Assembly (NCBI GenBank): GCA_036676455.1
Contig: JAKFCW010000101.1
Coordinates: forward strand, 1-64,000
Origin: UBA4093 sp036676455
GTDB lineage: Bacteria; Cyanobacteriota; Sericytochromatia; S15B-MN24; UBA4093
Reading direction: 5' to 3'
DNA: 64,000 nt
Shown here: piece after piece, positions 33,302 through 43,402 of the stretch
Layout: every line of letters starts with the position of its first letter
Position numbering within the stretch: the stretch's first letter is position 1
Made by a program: the position numbers and the translations under genes
Notes under the pieces: generated by a model
The model's input: the letters and a program-made list of their open reading frames with translations, nothing else
What the model was told of the DNA's origin: nothing
Databases searched by the model: none

Positions 33302-35416
33302 ATGTCGCGGACGAGGTTTCGGGGAACTGACGCGAAACGAATCGCCGGCGTGCTGCTCGTCCTCTCGATGCTGGCGCTCGCGGGCTGCCCCCGGCCGATG
33401 CTCTCCACCACCGGGGACATGGCTCCGCCCGTCGTGGGCGCGATCGACTTCACCTCGGAGCTATCGACCCAGGCCACCATGGCCGAGATCGCCCAGGCGG
33501 CGACCGTGAGTCTGATCGACCCTTTCCAGGGGCAGACGGTCGCGACCTCGATCACCGATTCCAACCGTCAGTTCCGTTTGACCTTCGACTCCACCTTCAA
33601 GCCGGGCAACGCGCCCTACTACCTCGAGGCGGTCAAGGGCCTCCAGGTGGGCGGGGCGGCCAACCGGGCGGGCGCGCCCGCCGCGCGCATCCGGACGCTG
33701 ATCCAGTGGACCGACGCCGGCTGGCAAAGCGTCTCCTCGGGCTCGATCACCGTCAGCGCGACCACCACCGCCCTCAGCGTGATCGCGAGCCTGCGCTCCG
33801 ACGATGTCTCCCGGCCTGCGCTCATCAACTCGCTCGTGATGGATACGCCCGACACGTCCGTTCTGCCGCAAACCCCGGACACCTTCGCGCCGGGCGCCTC
33901 CGGGGTCACCAACGCCGAGTTCCACCGCGCCTACGAGCTGGTCTCCAACGCCCTCTCGCTCGATCAGGATCCCCTGCAGGTGATCTACCGGGCCGAGGAC
34001 GGCAGCTACCAGCGCGTGACCCAGGGCTCGACCGTGCAGCGGGTCAGCCCCACGAACGCCGCGATCGGGGCGGCCGTGACCATCGTGGGGCACGGCTTCG
34101 CCACGCCGGCGGCCAACAACGTGGTCACCTTCACCGGGGGCGTCACGGCCGTCCCCACGGCCGTGAACGCCGATCGCACGCAGCTCACGGTGACGGTGCC
34201 CGCCGGAGCCGGCACGGGCCCCGTGGCCGTCTCCTCCACGACGGGGGAGCTCTCGGTATCGGGCGGGTTTTTGGCGATCGCCAACGCTCCTTTAGCCGGC
34301 ACCCGCTTCATCGGTCTGAATGCCGGCGACATCGACCCGACGGGACGCGACCTCGGCAACTTCGCCCGGATCGTCGCCCTGCACCCGAACACCCGGATCA
34401 CCCTCCACACCATCCGGAGCACCGGCGCGGTCGATCATACGGAGAGCCGACTTCTCATCTCGGCCGGCAGCGTCTGGGAGCCCGCCCTGCTCGCTGACCG
34501 GATCGGCATGTTCCAGATTCTCAGCGACAAGCCCGTGCTCGCCAGCTACGACGCGATGGCCTACGACGCTCTGGCCACCGGCCATGCCAGCGACGACGAG
34601 TGGGCCACCCAGACCGGAACCGATTACTATATCCGGGTGCCGCGGACCCATGGCGAGTACCAGATCATTTCGCATGCCTCCAACAACACGGTGTCGCTCA
34701 CCTGCGCGATCGACCCCACCCTCAACGAGACCCAGACCCTGGCGGAAGGCGGAACCCTCAGTCGCACCAGCGTCCCGAGCGGAGCCACCAGCTACTGGTT
34801 CCGGGTCCAGAGCACCCATCCCACCACCGCGATCTACGGGATCTTCGCCGACAACGCCTCCACCCAGGTCTTCTCGGCCGACATGAAGACCTTCTACGCG
34901 GCGCACCTGAGCGGAGGAGCGGCGGCCAAGTACCAGCTCGTCGGCTACGAGGACGGCACCTCGGTGACGGTCACCAACCTCATGACCGGCGTCCCGGAAA
35001 CCATCGCGCTCAACGCCGGCCAGCTCGCCGCACGGCCCTACGGCACCACGGGCCTGGTCAAGACGCGGGTCGTCTCGAACAAGCCGCTCGGCTTCTACGT
35101 GACCGACTACGGCATCTACTACGAGAACAACCAGCACGGCAGCGTGGACCAGCCCGGATCCATCGGCAAGACCTACCGGATCGTCGCGCCCGGCACGACG
35201 GCGACCAACGTCTACGTGCTGTCGCTCTCGGGTTCCAACACGGTGACGCTTACCGGCGGCCTGACCGGAACCCAAGCCCTTGGAGAGCTCCAGTGGAAGA
35301 ACGTGGGCTCGCTTGCCCCCAACACGGTCCTCACCCTGAGCGCCGATGAGCCGATCGCCGTCTTCACGGCCGATAACTACCCCAACGAGTTCAACTACAC
35401 GCTGTTGCCTTACTAG
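33302..35416 (+). CDS. Class A-like lipoprotein with IgGFc-binding-like C-terminal region
   Basis: The protein has 704 residues, lipobox LALAGC with Cys29 and tag CPRPML. The shared N-terminal module is present (ATVSLIDPFQGQTVATSITD, YYLEAVKGL, NRAGAPAARIRTLIQW, TTALSVIASLR, LDQDPLQVIY), then an IPT/TIG-like domain (RVSPTNAAIGAAVTIVG). The remaining ~370 residues have no propeller. Repeats such as FQILSDKPVLASYDAM and RVVSNKPLGFYVTDYG resemble the N-terminal domain of IgGFc-binding-like adhesins. ATG 33302 was chosen because GAGGGAGG precedes it and Cys29 matches the paralogues; an ATG at 33284 is in frame. It overlaps the next, convergent gene by 4 bp. Confidence 0.8.
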   Translation: MSRTRFRGTDAKRIAGVLLVLSMLALAGCPRPMLSTTGDMAPPVVGAIDFTSELSTQATMAEIAQAATVSLIDPFQGQTVATSITDSNRQFRLTFDSTFKPGNAPYYLEAVKGLQVGGAANRAGAPAARIRTLIQWTDAGWQSVSSGSITVSATTTALSVIASLRSDDVSRPALINSLVMDTPDTSVLPQTPDTFAPGASGVTNAEFHRAYELVSNALSLDQDPLQVIYRAEDGSYQRVTQGSTVQRVSPTNAAIGAAVTIVGHGFATPAANNVVTFTGGVTAVPTAVNADRTQLTVTVPAGAGTGPVAVSSTTGELSVSGGFLAIANAPLAGTRFIGLNAGDIDPTGRDLGNFARIVALHPNTRITLHTIRSTGAVDHTESRLLISAGSVWEPALLADRIGMFQILSDKPVLASYDAMAYDALATGHASDDEWATQTGTDYYIRVPRTHGEYQIISHASNNTVSLTCAIDPTLNETQTLAEGGTLSRTSVPSGATSYWFRVQSTHPTTAIYGIFADNASTQVFSADMKTFYAAHLSGGAAAKYQLVGYEDGTSVTVTNLMTGVPETIALNAGQLAARPYGTTGLVKTRVVSNKPLGFYVTDYGIYYENNQHGSVDQPGSIGKTYRIVAPGTTATNVYVLSLSGSNTVTLTGGLTGTQALGELQWKNVGSLAPNTVLTLSADEPIAVFTADNYPNEFNYTLLPY

Positions 35417-35922
35417 TCGAGGCCCAGTCGCCGTTTGATTCGCTGCCAGAGGCTTTCCGGCTGCAGGCGGGGCGTCGGGCCGAAGCGCGCATCGGTGACG
35501 GCAAGCATCGGCCAGTGATCCATGGTGCTGAGCCGGTGGATCCGGCCCGCGAGGTCGATCGTCACGATGAACGGAGTCTCTTCCACCTGCAGGCGCGCGA
35601 CCTGCGCCGGGAGGATCCAGCCCGCCTTCACGATCCCCCCGCCGTAGGGAGTCACCCCGGCGGCCCTGCCCTCGCGGATTTGTAGTGACAGGGCACTCAC
35701 GTTCGGGCGGCTGCCGACCAGCTCAACCAGCTTCGCCTCGCCGAACCTGCGCTTGGTCGTGCCATCCTGGGCATGCCAGACCAGCAGGGCGGCGGGCGGC
35801 TGAATGGCCAGCTCTGCTGCCAGGGGGAAGGCCCGGTTGGTGAGGGGATGGGAGCCGTCGGCATCCGCCCAGGCCGGCGCCGCCAGCAGCAGGAAGGCGA
35901 GAAGGGTGTGGATCGGAAGCAT
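35413..35922 (-). CDS. Exported protein of unknown function
   Basis: The protein has 169 residues with a signal peptide (LLAFLLLAAPAWADA, cleavage near AWA). The mature part is beta-rich and ends in a basic helix (ESLWQRIKRRLGLD). Motifs such as LVWHAQDGTTKRRFGEAKLV and VTIDLAGRIHRLSTMDHWPM do not point to a known family. AGGAGG precedes the ATG. It converges on the lipoprotein at 33302 with its stop codon overlapping that gene's stop (CTAG). Confidence 0.68.
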   Translation of the reverse strand: MLPIHTLLAFLLLAAPAWADADGSHPLTNRAFPLAAELAIQPPAALLVWHAQDGTTKRRFGEAKLVELVGSRPNVSALSLQIREGRAAGVTPYGGGIVKAGWILPAQVARLQVEETPFIVTIDLAGRIHRLSTMDHWPMLAVTDARFGPTPRLQPESLWQRIKRRLGLD

Positions 35923-36019
35923 GCGGTTTCCTCCTGGGCTTGCGATGCCGGGGCGAGTGCATCATGCCCTCTAGGGGCTTGAAATCACCCGATCGCGCGG
36001 ATTCAAGGAGGGGGCGCCC

Positions 36020-36027
36020 GGGTACAA
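36020..36027 (+). promoter_or_regulatory. GGGTACAA promoter-like motif before cassette 1
   Basis: GGGTACAAG lies 51 bp upstream of the class A gene start of cassette 1 and is a one-base variant of the recurrent GGGTATAA. It follows a purine-rich stretch (AAGGAGGGGGC). Confidence 0.38.
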
Positions 36028-36078
36028 GCTTGATATGACTTCGAGCGAGAAACCGATTCGATGCCTGAGGAGGCCTTG

Positions 36079-39000
36079 ATGATCGATATCAGGCTCCTGC
36101 CGGCTTTCCGGCGCTTCCTTGCGTTCGCGCTGATCATGACCCTCGCTCTGGCCTTGACGGCTTGTCCTCGTCCGCTCACGCCTCCCATGGGCCTGCCGGG
36201 CGACGGCTCGGTGATCCAGGCGGCCGATCACGTGGAAGGCCGCATCAGCTTCGGCTTCCGCCACACCCAGGCCGGCATCAAGGAAGACGTGGCTCCCGGC
36301 GCGACCGTCTCGCTGATCGAGCTGACCACGGGCAACACCGTGAGCACCACGCGCACGGACGCGGACGGCAAGTTCCTGCTCACCTACTCCAACGGCTTCA
36401 AGCCGAAGTCCGGAGATCTCTACTACTTCGAGGCGGTCAAGGGGCTTTCGGGTGGGACGAGCGCGCCCAACGCGGCCGGCTCCGACGCCGTGAGAGTCCG
36501 CACCATCGCGAGCTACTGGAGCGGCGGCTGGGTCACCCTGACCAGCGGCAACCCCGGGACGTCCATCCTGATCTCTCCGATGACCACCGCGCTCTCGGTG
36601 GTGGTGAGCCTGCGCCAGGCCACCTCCAAGAAGCTCGATCCCACGGCCCTCTTCGGGGCCATCAAGGCGGGGCGGCCCGCGGGCGGCTACCCGGACACCG
36701 TGCAGATGTCGAGCCCGGAGCTCGTCCAGATGGTTCAGCGGGCCTACGACCTGGTGGTCGGCTCCCTGGAGAAGGATCGCGACCCCCTGCGCTGGATCCA
36801 GCTGTCGAGCGCGGACCTGGACTTCAACACCGTCACGCTGCCGGAGCTTCCCTTCTCGATCTCGTACCTCGACCCGCCGAACGCGGTCGCCCTGGAGACC
36901 ATCGATCTCGTGGGCAGCAACTTCGAGGGCGAGCCGGTGGTGGACTTCCAGGCCGACGGAGGCCAGCTGGCGCGCGCGACCGAACTCAGCGTGAGCTCGG
37001 ACCTCACGCGGATCACGGTCCGGGTGCCCCCGACCGCCGTCACCGGCCATGTCCGCCTGAGCATCGGCGAGCGCACCCTCACCGGCCCCATCTTCCGGCT
37101 TGACACCCGGGACGGCCACTCCGTGGTGGACGCCCGGGGCAACCTCTACGCGGCGAACCGGGGTCTCGGCACCGTGGCCATCCTCGAGCCGGTGAGCGGC
37201 TCCGACCGCACCAGCGTGCGCTCGCTGATCACCGATCTCGGAGAGCCCTCGGCGTTGACGTTCGGCCTCTCGGGCTTCGGCGCCCTGTTTGTCGCCAGCA
37301 CCGGCGGAGTCGTCTGGAACGCCTCGCTCGACGTGCCACTGGACGCCGCCACCCCCATCTCCTTCCTCTCGAAGGCCTCTTATTCGACGGGCGGGGCCGC
37401 GGATCCGGGCGGCATGGCCTTCCGGAACAAGCCCGGCGATCCTGGCCACGGCGTCCTCTACGTGACGGACGCGGCCAACCACAAGCTTTACGCCGTGCGG
37501 GCGGGGGGCGGCGTCGCCCAGCTCGTGACGTTGACCGGGGTGGCGTTGTCCCAGCCCCGGGGGCTCTCGTTCGGGCCTGACGGCCGCCTCTACGTCGCCA
37601 ACGCGGGCGCCAACAACGTCGTGGCCATCACCCTGACCTCGGATACGACCGGCACCTCCGAGGATTTCGTGAGCGGCTTCAGCATGCCCTGGGGCATCGC
37701 GTTCGACAACCGGGGCAACTGCTACGTCAGCAACCACCGGGGCAACTCGGTCTACCGCGTGCCGGTGACCTCGGAGCCCGGCGTTACCCCGATCGCCTAC
37801 GGAAACGTCGGCGCCTTCTCGAGCATTCCCAGCCCCGCGGGCCTGGATGCCGACGCATCGGGTTACCTCTACGTCGCCGATCGCTTGACCAACGGGGTCT
37901 ACCGGATCAACACCCTGGCGGAGAGCCAGCAGATCGCCTTCGGGATGAACGCGCCCACGTCGACCTGGGTGGATGCGGACGGCCTCTTCCTGCTCACGGA
38001 TTCCGGCCGGCTGCTTCACTCGAACAAGCTCGACAGCACGGGCGTCCTCAAGGTCGTGGCCCAGGGGTTGCTCACGGCCAAGGGCCTGGTTCGGGACACC
38101 GACGGCAACTTCTACACCCATCAGGCGGCCCTCGACGCCATCACCCAGATTCGCCCGGACGGCTCCACCGTCCAGGTGGTGGTCGGCGTCAGCACGTCGG
38201 ACGGCGCGGGCCTCTCCATCCGCGGAGACAAGCTCTACCTGCGTTCGAACACCAGCTTCGATCCGGGCGGCGACTCCTACGCGGTGCAAGGCGAGGTCCT
38301 GGAGTTCACCCTGGTGCGAGGCGGAGACGGCAAGGTCTCGCACGTCTCCGGTCCGACGGCACGCCTCCGGACCCCCGTCGACAAGCTCACGGGCCTGAGT
38401 GGCGGCGGCGGCACGCTCTACACCATGAACCCGCGAACCAAGACCTTCTTCGCGATGACGGTGGCCGGCACCACGAACCAGAGCGTCGGCCGCAGCTCGA
38501 CCATGACGCGCCTGAAGTCGGATCCCTCCCTGGCGGATCCCAAGAACCTCCTGGTCGTGAACGGCAAGATCTGGGTGGCGGATTACGCCGGCGGAGGCAA
38601 CGGCAGCATCCGGGTCTATGGGCTCGACGGGACCTTCGAGCAGGAGATCGCGGACATCGAGACCCCGACTCACCTGGCCTACGACGGGACCTACGTCTAC
38701 GCCAACTCGTACACGGGCGGCTACCTGCGGGCCTTCGAAACGACGGCGCCGTACGCCAAGGTCGCCGCGCGCGAGCGCACGGGCTTCAGTAACCCTCGCC
38801 CATTCGCCTTCGAGGGAACCACGCTCTACGTCAACGAGTGGGGCCCCAACCGGATCTCGAAGATCGACAACTACGCCGCGAGCACGGTGATCACTCCCCT
38901 GCTCACGCAGTCCGACCGCAATGATCTCGCGGTCATGGCGGGGACGATCTACGTCACCTCGGGGGCCAGCGTCTACCGGATCACCGATGACGGGAGCGGC

Positions 39001-39588
39001 TGGACCCAGGAGGGCGTGGCGTGGAAGGACTACGACCGGACCCTGAGCACCCTCAGCGTGATCGACGGGGCGCTCTATGCCGTCAGCGACAGCGCCCGGA
39101 TCCATGACCTGCGGGAGTCCTCGTACCGGGCGATCGCCACCAGCCTCTACTACCAGTTCGGCCTGTACGGCTACTCGGGCATCCATGGGGATCCGTCGGG
39201 CTGGGGCCTCGTGAAGGGGACGGACCTCGTCTCGTACGGCCGGGGGGATTCGCACTCGACCTACGTCGTCGAGACGGCGCTCGACGGCTCCATGCATCGA
39301 ACCTACCGGTTGATCGGCATCACGCTCGGAGGCATGGTGGATGACGGAGCGGGGACCGTTTATCTGACGCACGTCGGCCACGGCACGATCTACCGCCTGG
39401 CAGGCAACAGCTTCGCGCAGTTCGCCTCGGGGCCGTACGGCTCGCTGGATCGCATGTACGGCGGGATCTCGTATCACGGCGGCAAGATTTACCAGGCCAT
39501 CTACACCAGGCACTGGATCGACCAGATCGACGCCACCAGCGGCGCCCGGACGACCCTGAAGCTGGGCCTGGTTACCCCGGAGTTGTAG
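36079..39588 (+). CDS. Cassette 1 class A lipoprotein: N-terminal module, IPT/TIG, NHL propeller
   Basis: The product has 1,169 residues. The signal ends LALTAC with Cys29 and tag CPRPL. In order: a carboxypeptidase-regulatory-like beta domain (about 50-130, ATVSLIELTTGNTVSTTRTD, YYFEAVKGL), a helical region with SPMTTALSVVVSLRQ and EKDRDPLRWI, an IPT/TIG-like domain (about 265-345), the junction RDGHSVVDARGNLYAAN, then many NHL-like units (FGPDGRLYVANAGANNVVAI, FDNRGNCYVSNHRGNSVYRV, ADASGYLYVADRLTNGVYRI). It ends LVTPEL, as do its paralogues. It should be a large lipid-anchored surface or periplasmic protein. TGAGGAGG precedes ATG 36079. The stop TAG lies inside the ribosome binding site of the class B gene. 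Confidence 0.85.
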   Translation: MIDIRLLPAFRRFLAFALIMTLALALTACPRPLTPPMGLPGDGSVIQAADHVEGRISFGFRHTQAGIKEDVAPGATVSLIELTTGNTVSTTRTDADGKFLLTYSNGFKPKSGDLYYFEAVKGLSGGTSAPNAAGSDAVRVRTIASYWSGGWVTLTSGNPGTSILISPMTTALSVVVSLRQATSKKLDPTALFGAIKAGRPAGGYPDTVQMSSPELVQMVQRAYDLVVGSLEKDRDPLRWIQLSSADLDFNTVTLPELPFSISYLDPPNAVALETIDLVGSNFEGEPVVDFQADGGQLARATELSVSSDLTRITVRVPPTAVTGHVRLSIGERTLTGPIFRLDTRDGHSVVDARGNLYAANRGLGTVAILEPVSGSDRTSVRSLITDLGEPSALTFGLSGFGALFVASTGGVVWNASLDVPLDAATPISFLSKASYSTGGAADPGGMAFRNKPGDPGHGVLYVTDAANHKLYAVRAGGGVAQLVTLTGVALSQPRGLSFGPDGRLYVANAGANNVVAITLTSDTTGTSEDFVSGFSMPWGIAFDNRGNCYVSNHRGNSVYRVPVTSEPGVTPIAYGNVGAFSSIPSPAGLDADASGYLYVADRLTNGVYRINTLAESQQIAFGMNAPTSTWVDADGLFLLTDSGRLLHSNKLDSTGVLKVVAQGLLTAKGLVRDTDGNFYTHQAALDAITQIRPDGSTVQVVVGVSTSDGAGLSIRGDKLYLRSNTSFDPGGDSYAVQGEVLEFTLVRGGDGKVSHVSGPTARLRTPVDKLTGLSGGGGTLYTMNPRTKTFFAMTVAGTTNQSVGRSSTMTRLKSDPSLADPKNLLVVNGKIWVADYAGGGNGSIRVYGLDGTFEQEIADIETPTHLAYDGTYVYANSYTGGYLRAFETTAPYAKVAARERTGFSNPRPFAFEGTTLYVNEWGPNRISKIDNYAASTVITPLLTQSDRNDLAVMAGTIYVTSGASVYRITDDGSGWTQEGVAWKDYDRTLSTLSVIDGALYAVSDSARIHDLRESSYRAIATSLYYQFGLYGYSGIHGDPSGWGLVKGTDLVSYGRGDSHSTYVVETALDGSMHRTYRLIGITLGGMVDDGAGTVYLTHVGHGTIYRLAGNSFAQFASGPYGSLDRMYGGISYHGGKIYQAIYTRHWIDQIDATSGARTTLKLGLVTPEL

Positions 39589-39598
39589 GAGGAGGCCC

Positions 39599-42500
39599 GT
39601 GGTGAGAACGCTTTTCGTGATGCTGCTCGCCCTGGTGCTGGCAAGCTGCAAGCTGCCTTCCCTCGTGCCGCCGCTTTCCTCGTCGGGAGTGGCGCCCGCG
39701 CGCCTGGCCAGCTCGACGCAGATCGCGGGCCGGATCGCCGCGTCGAGCGGAGTGCAGGCGAGCATCCTGGACATCGCCAAGGGCGCTTCGGTCGCCCTCA
39801 TCGACGCGGCCACGGGCCTCACGCTCTCCACCACGGTCACCAATCCCGATGGCACCTTCTTCCTGCAGTTCGCAGAGGGCTTCGTCCCGGTGGACGGTCG
39901 GTCCTACATCCTCGAGGCGTTCAAGGGCATCAAGGGGGCGAATCCGGATTACAACCAGGCGGGCGCCGACACCATGCGCCTGCGGACGCTGCTCACCTAC
40001 CGCGAGGCGGAGAAGGGCTGGGTGAGCCTGGCCAACGCCGTGCCGGGGCCGATCGACCTGACGATGTCGACCACGGCGGTTTCGGTGGCGATCGCCCACA
40101 TGAGCCAGGCCGGCACTCCCGTGGATCCTACCCTCTTCATCGGCTGCTTGAACGGCGATGCCTACGACGAGGCTGCCCGCCCGCTCTCGCTGGTCGCCTT
40201 CACGGCCCTGCGCGCGGAGGTGGAGAAGGCCATCACCGAGGACCGCGACCCCCTTCACTACGTGGTCTACGACAGCAAGACCGGCTCGTTCCTGAGCTCG
40301 TTCGTGGCCTTCGCGGTCTCCGAGATCACTCCGAGCAGCGGCAACATCGGGACCCTGCTCGACATCCGGGGCGACGGCTTCACCTCCGGTCCGCTCGAGA
40401 TGGTCACCATCAACGGGACCCAGGCCGAGATCCAGCCCGGTACCCTCGCGGAGGACCGGGTGGTCGTCAAGGTCCTTCCTGGCACGCGCACGGGCCCCGT
40501 CTCGATCGTGATCAACGGCGTCGTCCAGGCGGGCCCGACCTTCACCGTCACGATGACCGACGGCCACCGCTCGGTCCGCGGCGAGACCCTCTACGTGGCC
40601 AACCCCGCCTGGGGAACCGTGGCCGAGGTCAAGCCGAACGGCGAGATCCGGACCCTGAGATCCGGGCTTTCGACCCCGCGGCAGGCCGTCGTGGGCCCCG
40701 ACGACCTGATCTACGTCTCCAACGAGGGGGACAACACCGTCGTCCGCTTCGACGCGGCCGGGGGCGCCTTCGAGACCTTCTCGACGGCCGTCACCAAACC
40801 CTACGGGCTGGCCTTCGACGGCGCCGGCAAGCTGCATGTCTCGAGCCGGCAGGCCGCGGGCTCGGTGGTCAAGCTCGATGCCGCGGGCAATGCGGCCGCC
40901 ACCGTCACGGGCCTCGCCCTGCCCGAGGCGATCGCCTTCAACGCGGGGGGCGACCTCTTCGTCGCCGAGGACGCCGGCTCCATCCGCCGCGTTCCCGCCG
41001 GAAGCCTCACCCCGGAGGCCTACTCCTTCGTCGCGACCCCCATGGGCCTGGCGGTCGACTCGGCGGGTGACCTCTACGTCGCCAGCAACGACAACTCCGT
41101 CGTCTACCGGATCGGGGCCAACCGGGCGCTCACGGTCTTCGCCATGCTCAACCGTCCCGGCGGTCTGACCTTCGATCCGAACGGCAACCTCTACGTGTCG
41201 GATACCGAGCGCAACCTCATCAACCGCGTCTCGCCCTCGGGCGACGTCCGGGTGCTCGCCTACGGCATCAGCATGCCGCGCGGCCTCGCGGTCGATCCGA
41301 CGACCCACAAGGTCTACGTCTCCCTCAACCGCTCCAATGCCATCCTGGAAATCGACGGGGATGTCCTGCGGCCCTTCGTCACCGGCATCGCCAACCCGTT
41401 GACCCTCACCTACCGCGGGAGCGGCCTGTACATCGGCCAGCCCGAGATCGACACCATCTCCTTCGTCACCACGCCGGGAGGCCGCCTCTCCACCGTCGCG
41501 AGCGGCATCTCCGAGGCCAGTGGCGCGGATGCCTCCGCGGACGGCACGGTCTACGCCGGTCGCTGGGGACGCGAGGACGCATGGCAGCCCAACCGCAACC
41601 CCATCTACGAGGGCGGCTTCCAGAGCCTCGATCCGCTGGGCGTCCTCCAGCCCATCCGCTATCCCTACGTCCGAAAGACCCGCTTCCGGGCCATCGCGCC
41701 GGACGACACCGTCTACGAATCGAGCCACGACGAGCGGACGATCGCGAAGATCACCCCGCATGCCAACGGCTCGCGCACGGTCGAGCAGCTTTGGCGCTCG
41801 GACACCGAGCGCCCTCGCCACATCGTCCTGGACGCCTCCGGCAACCTCTACGTCTCCTTCCTCGATCAGGACAAGGTCGTGCGCTTCCGCCCGCCAGCCT
41901 ACGCTCCGGAAGCGATCACGGGCTTCAGCCAGCCCTTCGGCCTGGCCTTGCACCCGGGGGCCGACGCCGTCAGCCTCGCGGACGACAAGCTCTACGTCTA
42001 CAACCGCGGCAATGGGTTCCTCTCCTGGATCAACAACCCGTCGGTCGCCGCGACCAAGACCGCCGACTCGGCCGGCCCCTCGACCGGCATCGCCACCGCC
42101 GGGGACACCTACGGGCTCGCGCTCGCCCTGAAGCCCGGAGACGACGGCGTCTACCTCGCGGCCCAGAGGAAGGTCGTGCGCTACGACATCGGCGACGGGC
42201 TCTTCGCGTCCTACCTCACCAAGGACCTACCGATCGCGATCACCGAGATCAAGGCCTGGCCCGACGGCACGCTCTTCGCTCGCCCGGAGAACGAGGACTT
42301 CGTGACCATCTCGCCCTCCCTGGTCGTGACCCAGTCGAGGCTGCGCAGCTATGGCGGAGCCAAGAACTGGAAGGACGACGTGGGGCGCACCCTCTTCCAG
42401 GGTGATACCTATGGCCACCAGATCTGGAGAGGCTCCGAGACCTTCCTCGGCGCGCTCGGCCGGACCTTCGAGGTCGCGGTCGACGGCTCGAGCTACCTCT

Positions 42501-42871
42501 ATCTCGCCGGGGCCGGGACCCGCGGGGACACGGGCACCGACTACGGCGGCCTGTTCCGCTACGAGCTCTCCGGGGCCTCTCCCAAGGAGCTCTACGTCCC
42601 GATCGGCAAGGGGCGGGTCTACTCTCTGGTCGTGGCTTCCGACCGCACGGTCTACGCCGGCTCCGGGGATCAGAAGATCTACCAGGTCGACCTGAACGGA
42701 GCCGTCACGCCCAAGTGGTCGCTAGGCACCCTCCCCTACGGCCTCGATCGCGATGGCGACACCCTCTGGGTGGTGGGAGAGAACAACCGCATCTTCTCGT
42801 TCGCGCGGACCCTGTCCGAGGCGCTGACCCCGCCGTCCCAGACCTACGGCATCATGGAGCCCGTCTTCTGA
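39599..42871 (+). CDS. Cassette 1 class B lipoprotein: N-terminal module, IPT/TIG, NHL propeller
   Basis: This 1,090-residue protein has a short signal with lipobox LASC (Cys17) and tag CKLPSLVPP. The N-terminal module is recognisably that of class A (SVALIDAATGLTLSTTVTNP, YILEAFKGIKG, NQAGADTMRLRTLLTY) and the DRDP region reads EDRDPLHYVVYD. An IPT/TIG-like domain follows (ITPSSGNIGTLLDIRGDGF), then DGHRSVRGETLYVANPAWG and many NHL-type blades (VDSAGDLYVASNDNSVVYRI, FDPNGNLYVSDTERNLINRV). It ends YGIMEPVF. Start GTG 39599 with GGAGGAGG upstream; GTG 39602 is possible. It overlaps the class C gene by 1 bp. Confidence 0.84.
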   Translation: MVRTLFVMLLALVLASCKLPSLVPPLSSSGVAPARLASSTQIAGRIAASSGVQASILDIAKGASVALIDAATGLTLSTTVTNPDGTFFLQFAEGFVPVDGRSYILEAFKGIKGANPDYNQAGADTMRLRTLLTYREAEKGWVSLANAVPGPIDLTMSTTAVSVAIAHMSQAGTPVDPTLFIGCLNGDAYDEAARPLSLVAFTALRAEVEKAITEDRDPLHYVVYDSKTGSFLSSFVAFAVSEITPSSGNIGTLLDIRGDGFTSGPLEMVTINGTQAEIQPGTLAEDRVVVKVLPGTRTGPVSIVINGVVQAGPTFTVTMTDGHRSVRGETLYVANPAWGTVAEVKPNGEIRTLRSGLSTPRQAVVGPDDLIYVSNEGDNTVVRFDAAGGAFETFSTAVTKPYGLAFDGAGKLHVSSRQAAGSVVKLDAAGNAAATVTGLALPEAIAFNAGGDLFVAEDAGSIRRVPAGSLTPEAYSFVATPMGLAVDSAGDLYVASNDNSVVYRIGANRALTVFAMLNRPGGLTFDPNGNLYVSDTERNLINRVSPSGDVRVLAYGISMPRGLAVDPTTHKVYVSLNRSNAILEIDGDVLRPFVTGIANPLTLTYRGSGLYIGQPEIDTISFVTTPGGRLSTVASGISEASGADASADGTVYAGRWGREDAWQPNRNPIYEGGFQSLDPLGVLQPIRYPYVRKTRFRAIAPDDTVYESSHDERTIAKITPHANGSRTVEQLWRSDTERPRHIVLDASGNLYVSFLDQDKVVRFRPPAYAPEAITGFSQPFGLALHPGADAVSLADDKLYVYNRGNGFLSWINNPSVAATKTADSAGPSTGIATAGDTYGLALALKPGDDGVYLAAQRKVVRYDIGDGLFASYLTKDLPIAITEIKAWPDGTLFARPENEDFVTISPSLVVTQSRLRSYGGAKNWKDDVGRTLFQGDTYGHQIWRGSETFLGALGRTFEVAVDGSSYLYLAGAGTRGDTGTDYGGLFRYELSGASPKELYVPIGKGRVYSLVVASDRTVYAGSGDQKIYQVDLNGAVTPKWSLGTLPYGLDRDGDTLWVVGENNRIFSFARTLSEALTPPSQTYGIMEPVF

Positions 42872-43242
42872 TGCGCATGCTCGTCACCCGCCTCGCCCTC
42901 GTCTCCCTCTGCCTGCTCCTCGGCTGCGCCGAGGATGACGGCTTGCTCGCGGGCCGCCCCTCCGCCCGGGCCTCGAGCCTCCCGGCTGACGGCTCGCCGA
43001 CCCCCACCCCCACCCCGACCCCCACTTCGGACGCCACGGCGACGCCCACTCCGGCGCCGACACCGACTCCCACCCCGTCGCCTAGCCCCTCGCCCAGCCC
43101 GTCTGCCAGTCCGTCCCCCCCGCCGAGTCCCGCGGTGAATCCCACCCCGCCCGCGACTCCCGACCCGGAGCCCAGCGAGTTCCAGCCGGGCGAGGACGAC
43201 GGGGGGATCGTCGGAGACGGCGACGTCGGCGGCGGGGCCTGA
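42871..43242 (+). CDS. Cassette 1 class C lipoprotein with Pro/Thr/Ser-rich stalk
   Basis: A 123-residue protein with lipobox LLLGC (Cys19) and the tag CAEDDGLLAGRP. Most of the rest is low complexity: PT, PS and PA dipeptide repeats (about 45-95), then an acidic/Gly tail (GEDDGGIVGDGDVGGGA). Such stalks are typical of extended cell-surface linkers and are often glycosylated; that is inference. The start codon overlaps the class B stop (TGATG). A second ATG two codons later is possible. No class D gene follows in this cassette. Confidence 0.75.
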   Translation: MRMLVTRLALVSLCLLLGCAEDDGLLAGRPSARASSLPADGSPTPTPTPTPTSDATATPTPAPTPTPTPSPSPSPSPSASPSPPPSPAVNPTPPATPDPEPSEFQPGEDDGGIVGDGDVGGGA

Positions 43243-43402
43243 GCTCGTCGAAGCCCGCTCCCGAGGGACTCGCGTTCGCCGGAAGGACCTGCAATCAAGA
43301 AACTTCCGCTTTCAGCCTAAGAGGGCCCTAGTAGCCTGTCTGTTACCCCCTCGAACGTGTTGATGGCGCTGCGGAGTCTGGCGACCCCGGCGGGAGGAAA
43401 TC

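Noticed and set aside
35971..39855. A 1,294-codon minus-strand open frame opposite cassette 1 class A
   Set aside because: Same reason: shadow of a high-GC coding strand, no ribosome binding site, no recognisable domain.
42990..43180. Short tandem PT/PS codon repeats as a CRISPR-like or microsatellite array
   Set aside because: The repeats are in frame within the class C lipoprotein, have no regular spacer and code for a Pro-rich stalk.
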